7,086 nucleotides of DNA from Bacteroidota bacterium (lineage in GTDB: Bacteria; Bacteroidota; Bacteroidia; Chitinophagales; Chitinophagaceae), in the NCBI GenBank assembly GCA_947454745.1, contig CANGMV010000054.1, forward strand, positions 1 through 7,086. Direction: 5' to 3'. The position numbers and the translations under genes were made by a program. This document shows, one piece after another, positions 6,833 through 7,086 of this stretch; the first letter of the stretch is position 1, and the number at the start of each line of letters is the position of its first letter. The notes below the pieces were generated by a model. The model was not told the origin of the DNA, did not search any database, and saw only the letters and a program-made list of their open reading frames with translations.

Positions 6833-7086
6833 TTATAATTGTTGATGTAAAATTAAAAAATTATCAGCCATTTGTTCCCAGCTATATTTCTTTTTCTCTT
6901 CTTTAATGAATGGCGCATAATAGTCCTGTCCTGTGTTGTAAAGTGTTTCGATGCCGTTCGCAATTGCATCTACGGTAGGTGCAACTACAACACCAACTTT
7001 CCCATTGGGTACCGTATCGGCTAATGCTCCAACATTGGTTACCAACATGGGAATTTCAAAATGATAAGCTAATGGAGTAACCCCAC
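6833..7086 (-). CDS. Glycosyltransferase, GT4-like, C-terminal fragment (start lies beyond the right edge)
   Basis: The minus-strand frame is open from the right edge to a TAA at 6833-6835. The internal ATG at 7048 is not the start, because coding continues upstream as GVTPLAYHFEIP before MLVTNVGALADTVPNGKVGVVV. This matches the nucleotide-sugar-binding C-terminal Rossmann domain of GT4-type glycosyltransferases: the segment after the EX7E motif (SGV.P.AY...P.L.TNVGAL.D.V..GK.G.VV), followed by the usual helix and a SWEQMADNF-type C-terminal helix (KYSWEQMADNFLILHQQL). About 83 residues are visible; the EX7E motif itself is outside. Donor and acceptor cannot be told. Its position 11 bases before gmhA suggests that it transfers a sugar, possibly heptose, into the same surface glycan. 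Confidence 0.85.
   Translation of the reverse strand, partial: GVTPLAYHFEIPMLVTNVGALADTVPNGKVGVVVAPTVDAIANGIETLYNTGQDYYAPFIKEEKKKYSWEQMADNFLILHQQL

Noticed and set aside
6833..7048. A 71-residue stand-alone protein starting at the ATG at 7048
   Set aside because: The frame stays open upstream to the window edge with conserved glycosyltransferase residues (GVTPLAYHFEIP), so this Met is internal.

Overview
The window is an AT-rich stretch of a Bacteroidota chromosome, probably a Chitinophagales/Sphingobacteriales-type organism. Three things point there. The proteins resemble Bacteroidota versions of their families, notably the fused-type alternative GlmU and the roughly 543-residue PruA. No start codon has a properly spaced Shine-Dalgarno sequence. 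Two intergenic regions carry TAnnTTTG boxes, the -7 element of the Bacteroidota primary sigma factor. The taxonomic call is inference from protein character and was not checked by a search.

Layout from left to right: (1) bases 1-153 hold an open + strand frame that looks like the 3' end of a gene starting outside the window; its tail would overlap the next gene tail-to-tail. (2) pruA on the minus strand, L-glutamate gamma-semialdehyde (P5C) dehydrogenase of proline catabolism. (3) A 103-base divergent promoter region. (4) On the + strand, an alternative GlmU-type sugar-phosphate nucleotidyltransferase/acyltransferase, then tpiA (triose-phosphate isomerase) behind its own likely promoter, and lepA (elongation factor 4) 24 bases after tpiA. 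(5) A minus-strand cluster running in from the right edge: the C-terminal part of a GT4-type glycosyltransferase, then gmhA (sedoheptulose-7-phosphate isomerase), then a GmhB-like HAD phosphatase, with gaps of 11 and 6 bases. lepA and gmhB converge with no base between their stop codons, and a hairpin that fits a lepA terminator lies inside the 3' end of gmhB.

Functionally, the right-hand cluster fits two steps of ADP/GDP-heptose synthesis plus a glycosyltransferase, so it probably serves a surface glycan such as LPS core, O-antigen or a glycoprotein glycan. The GlmU-like gene would supply a nucleotide sugar such as UDP-GlcNAc. tpiA, lepA and pruA are core metabolism and translation. I see no mobile element, CRISPR array, tRNA, rRNA, toxin-antitoxin or defence module, and no evidence for an undescribed multi-gene system. 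The points worth a second look are local: the hairpin inside coding sequence, the GmhB homologue lacking its zinc ligands and a metal-site Asp, the possible overlapping gene at the left edge, and the palindrome on the tpiA promoter.
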